Shown here: positions 61,194 to 64,000 of the stretch, piece by piece
How positions within the stretch are numbered: the first letter of the stretch is position 1
Layout of the letters: each line of letters begins with the position of its first letter
From: Hyphomicrobiales bacterium
Lineage (GTDB): Bacteria > Pseudomonadota > Alphaproteobacteria > Rhizobiales > Beijerinckiaceae
Assembly (NCBI GenBank): GCA_026400565.1
Contig: JAPLOV010000189.1
Location: 1 to 64,000 of the forward strand
DNA length: 64,000 nt
Direction of reading: 5' to 3'
Notes under the pieces: model-generated
What the model saw: the letters and a program-made list of their open reading frames with translations, nothing else
Database searches by the model: none
What the model was told of the DNA's origin: nothing
Program-made: the position numbers and the translations under genes

Positions 61194-62069
61194 TCAGATG
61201 GTCGCGCCATCGGCGATGGCCAGCAGGTAACGGCCATAGGTGCTCTTTTGCAGCGCGAGGCCAAGCGCGCGAAGCTGGTCGCGGTCGATGAAGCCTTGCA
61301 CGAACGCGATCTCTTCGGGGCAGCAGACCTTGAGGCTCTGGCGCTGTTCGAGCGCGCGCACGAAGTTGGTGGCGTCGGCCAGCGAGTCGGGCGTGCCCGT
61401 GTCCAGCCAGGCATAGCCGCGCCCGAGCTTCTCGACGTGGAGCTGGCCCATCTCGAGATAGCGGCGGTTGATGTCGGTGATCTCCAGTTCGCCGCGGGGC
61501 GAGGGCTTCAGCGTGCGGGCGATGTCGATCACCTGCTTGTCATAGAAGTAAAGCCCGGTGACAGCCCAGTTCGAGCGCGGCCTTGCGGGCTTTTCCTCAA
61601 TGCTGATGGCGCGCATCGCAGCATCGAACTCGACCACGCCGTAACGCTCCGGATCGGCGACATGATAGCCGAACACGGTGGCTCCGGTTCGCCGGGCGCG
61701 GGCTGTGGCCAGGACATGGGTCAGGCCGCCGCCATAGAAGATATTGTCGCCCAGCACCATCGCCGAAGGCCCATCGCCAATGAAGTCCGCGCCGATGATG
61801 AATGCCTGCGCCAGGCCTTCCGGTCGCGGCTGCACGGCATAGCTCAGCGACAGGCCCCAGCGCGCGCCATCGCCGAGCAGGCGCTGGAACTGCGGCAGGT
61901 CCTCCGGGGTCGAGATCAGCACGATCTCGCGGATGCCGGCAAGCATCAGCACCGACAGCGGATAATAGACCATCGGCTTGTCGTAGACTGGCAGCAACTG
62001 CTTGGAGGTGACCATGGTCATCGGGTGCAGGCGCGTGCCGCTGCCGCCAGCGAGGATGACGCCTTTCAT
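61194..62069 (-). CDS. rmlA: glucose-1-phosphate thymidylyltransferase
   Basis: A 291-residue RmlA. It has the nucleotidyltransferase signature [17 protein letters not shown] (2-18), [18 protein letters not shown] (22-39), and the active-site [15 protein letters not shown] (~108). It makes dTDP-glucose, the first step to dTDP-L-rhamnose. ATG at 62069 overlaps the rmlD stop by four bases. It is the last gene of the minus-strand rmlB-rmlD-rmlA group. Confidence 0.93.
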   Translation of the reverse strand: MKGVILAGGSGTRLHPMTMVTSKQLLPVYDKPMVYYPLSVLMLAGIREIVLISTPEDLPQFQRLLGDGARWGLSLSYAVQPRPEGLAQAFIIGADFIGDGPSAMVLGDNIFYGGGLTHVLATARARRTGATVFGYHVADPERYGVVEFDAAMRAISIEEKPARPRSNWAVTGLYFYDKQVIDIARTLKPSPRGELEITDINRRYLEMGQLHVEKLGRGYAWLDTGTPDSLADATNFVRALEQRQSLKVCCPEEIAFVQGFIDRDQLRALGLALQKSTYGRYLLAIADGATI

Positions 62070-62977
62070 GGTGCCTGCTCCGTTGTCATGAGCCGATCCA
62101 TGCACCGGGCCAGCCCGATGCGCCAGTCCGGCAGGATGATCCCGTGGATTTCCTTTAGCCGTGCGCCATCGAGCACGGACCATGCCGGCCGCCGTGCCGG
62201 TGTCGGATAGTCCGCCGTGCCGATGGGACGAACGCTGACAGCGCTGGCTCCGCGCCGGCCCCGTTCGGCAAAGATCGCCTCGGCAAAGCCGGCCCAACTG
62301 ATCGCTTCACCGGTCCCGCCAACATGAAAGATGCCGCGCAGCGCCGGTTCGCCGCGCTCCGCCAGCAGGTTCGCGGCAACCCCCAGCACGGCTTCGGCCA
62401 GATCATCCGCTGGCGTTGGCCTGCCGATCTGGTCTGCAACGACCGAAATCTCGCTGCGGGTTTCGGCCAGCCGCAGCATCGTGCGCACGAAGTTCTGGCC
62501 GGTTGCCGAGAACACCCAGGAGGTGCGCAGGATGGCGTGATCCGCGCAGGCTGCCATCACGGACTGCTCGCCTGCCAGCTTGCTTTGCCCGTAGACGCTG
62601 AGCGGAGCGACGGCGTCGCTTTCGCCATAGGGCTTCGTTGCGCTGCCATCGAAGACATAGTCGGTCGAGATATGGATGACTGGCACGCCAAGCGTTGCAG
62701 CGGCGGCGGCCATGTCCCCCGCACCGGCGGCATTAATCGCATGGGCGCGGTCTGGCTCGCTCTCGGCAAGGTCAACGGCTGTGAAAGCCGCTGCGTTGAC
62801 GATGATGTCGGGCTTGAGCGCGCCAAGCGCCCCCGCGATGGTGGCAGGCCGTTCGAGATCAAGCTCCGGGCGTCCGCAGGCGATCAGCGTGATGCCCCTG
62901 CCGGCGGCGCGCTCGGCCAGCGCGGTCGCCAATTGTCCATGCCGGCCTGTGACGACAAGGCGCATGGCCGCTGCCAT
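62066..62977 (-). CDS. rmlD: dTDP-4-dehydrorhamnose reductase
   Basis: A 303-residue RmlD of the extended SDR family. It has the cofactor motif [13 protein letters not shown] near residue 9, [15 protein letters not shown] (~66) and the catalytic YGQSKLAGE (~131), with the substrate-loop STDYVFDG before it. It makes dTDP-L-rhamnose. ATG at 62977 overlaps the rmlB stop; a second ATG four codons on is equally possible. rmlC is not between rmlB and rmlA, unlike many operons, so it must be elsewhere. Confidence 0.92.
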   Translation of the reverse strand: MAAAMRLVVTGRHGQLATALAERAAGRGITLIACGRPELDLERPATIAGALGALKPDIIVNAAAFTAVDLAESEPDRAHAINAAGAGDMAAAAATLGVPVIHISTDYVFDGSATKPYGESDAVAPLSVYGQSKLAGEQSVMAACADHAILRTSWVFSATGQNFVRTMLRLAETRSEISVVADQIGRPTPADDLAEAVLGVAANLLAERGEPALRGIFHVGGTGEAISWAGFAEAIFAERGRRGASAVSVRPIGTADYPTPARRPAWSVLDGARLKEIHGIILPDWRIGLARCMDRLMTTEQAP

Positions 62978-64000
62978 CAGGCGACGCCGAGGCCAAGCCG
63001 CTCGCCGGCATAGACCTTCTCGCGCAGGGGACGCCACCACCATTCGTTCGCCAGATACCAGGCAACGGTCTTTTCGATGCCGCTGTCGAAGCTTTCGCGG
63101 GCGCGCCAGCCAAGCTCGCGTTCGAGCTTGCCGGCGTCGATAGCATAGCGCTGGTCGTGCCCCGGCCTGTCCCTGACGAAGGTGATCAGCCTGTCATGGG
63201 GCGCGCCTTGCGGGTGCAACTCATCCAGCACCGCGCAGATGCGGCGCACGACCTCGATGTTGCGGCGCTCGTTGCGCCCGCCGACATTGTAGGTCTCGCC
63301 CGGCTGGCCATGGGTGAGCGCCAGGATGAGTGCCCGGGCATGATCGTCGACGTGGAGCCAGTCCCGCACGTTCGCGCCGTCGCCGTAGACCGGCAGCGGC
63401 TTGCCGTGGAGCGCGTTGAGGATCACCAGCGGGATCAGCTTTTCGGGGAACTGGCAGGGGCCGTAATTGTTGGAGCAGTTGGTGATCACGACCGGCAGGC
63501 CATAGGTGCGTGCCCAGGCACTGGCGAGATGGTCCGATGCTGCCTTGGAGGCGGAGTAGGGGGAACTGGGATCGTAGCGCGTGGTCTCCGTGAACAGCCC
63601 GTCATCACCGAGTGAGCCATAGACCTCGTCGGTCGAGACATGCACCAGCCGGAAAGCCGACTTGCGGGCCTCTGGCAGAGCGCTCCAGTAGGCGCGGGCC
63701 GCTTCAAGCAGGCTGTGCGTGCCCATCACATTGGTTTCGATGAAGGCGCGCGAGCCGGTGATCGAGCGGTCGACATGGCTCTCTGCGGCCAGATGCATGA
63801 CCGCATCCGGCTCGAAGGCGGCAAACTGGCCCGCAAGCGCCGGCGCATCGCAGATGTCGATCTTCGCCAGCCGGTAAAGCGGGCTGGCCTCGACTTCGCG
63901 CAAGGAGCCAAGATGGGCCGCATAGGTCAGCTTGTCGACGTTGAGCACCTGCCAGCCCAGATCTGTGATCGCATGGCGGATGACCGCCGAGCCGATGAAG
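62977..64000 (-). CDS. rmlB: dTDP-glucose 4,6-dehydratase, runs off the window
   Basis: RmlB lacking only its first few residues; the last visible codons at the window edge read [20 protein letters not shown], the part after the GGAGFIG motif. Landmarks: [27 protein letters not shown] (catalytic Thr/Asp/Glu region), [13 protein letters not shown] (YxxxK) and [15 protein letters not shown]. It dehydrates dTDP-glucose on the way to dTDP-rhamnose. The start codon lies beyond 64000. Confidence 0.93.
   Translation of the reverse strand, partial: FIGSAVIRHAITDLGWQVLNVDKLTYAAHLGSLREVEASPLYRLAKIDICDAPALAGQFAAFEPDAVMHLAAESHVDRSITGSRAFIETNVMGTHSLLEAARAYWSALPEARKSAFRLVHVSTDEVYGSLGDDGLFTETTRYDPSSPYSASKAASDHLASAWARTYGLPVVITNCSNNYGPCQFPEKLIPLVILNALHGKPLPVYGDGANVRDWLHVDDHARALILALTHGQPGETYNVGGRNERRNIEVVRRICAVLDELHPQGAPHDRLITFVRDRPGHDQRYAIDAGKLERELGWRARESFDSGIEKTVAWYLANEWWWRPLREKVYAGERLGLGVA

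Overview
The window is about 64 kb of high-GC, densely packed DNA from an alphaproteobacterium, most likely of the order Hyphomicrobiales (Rhizobiales). The evidence is a ccoNOQP-ccoGHIS (fix) cluster with FixK-type boxes, a Fur/Mur regulator of the alphaproteobacterial type beside a sitABCD manganese importer, a decayed kinase/universal-stress-protein fusion of a kind common in that order, and many solute importers with dedicated catabolic operons. No rRNA, tRNA, CRISPR array, transposase or phage gene of the host was seen. The first ~120-150 bases are AT-rich, carry an open frame on the minus strand and look like a chimeric or foreign end joined to a truncated dehydratase gene.

Layout. 1-7300: dehydratase fragment, SDR, two facing carboxymuconolactone-decarboxylase-like genes, a frameshifted GMC oxidoreductase and a nitrate/sulfonate-type ABC importer. 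7301-8660: a decayed kinase/UspA gene with a 14-bp tandem repeat. 8681-12931: Mur-like regulator divergent from sitABCD. 12939-20935: the complete cbb3 oxidase set (minus strand, ccoNOQP-G-H-I-S), facing a hybrid histidine kinase, an OmpR-type regulator and a FixK-like activator. Perfect TTGA-N6-TCAA boxes lie before ccoN and before the FixK-like gene. An unrecognised protein with a DPAS repeat follows.

25528-39733 is one tightly coupled minus-strand operon: GntR, LivKHMGF importer, MmgE/PrpD, isocitrate-lyase-family lyase, HyuB, HyuA, isochorismatase-like hydrolase and LeuCD-like hydro-lyase. A flavin-dependent dehydrogenase diverges from it. Together these suggest import and breakdown of a cyclic imide or amide through ring opening, deamidation, hydration and C-C cleavage, which is the best candidate here for an undescribed pathway. 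41246-49305 is a hexuronate module (UxuB, TRAP transporter, UxaC, FadR-type regulator, UxuA) with an 18-bp perfect palindrome in the divergent promoter.

49326-59474 is a second catabolic regulon of unknown substrate: sugar-type ABC importer without its ATPase, two double-domain NTF2/SnoaL-like proteins, a HisD-family dehydrogenase, an SDR and a LacI regulator, plus a cupin/MetE-like pair. Matching LacI-type operators precede both transcription units. The right end has a small membrane protein disrupted by a 13-bp repeat expansion, anmK, and rmlA-rmlD-rmlB for dTDP-rhamnose, the last running off the window.

Recurrent themes are short (12-15 bp) tandem repeats inside genes, two of which shift the reading frame, and hairpins placed between solute-binding-protein genes and the rest of their operons.
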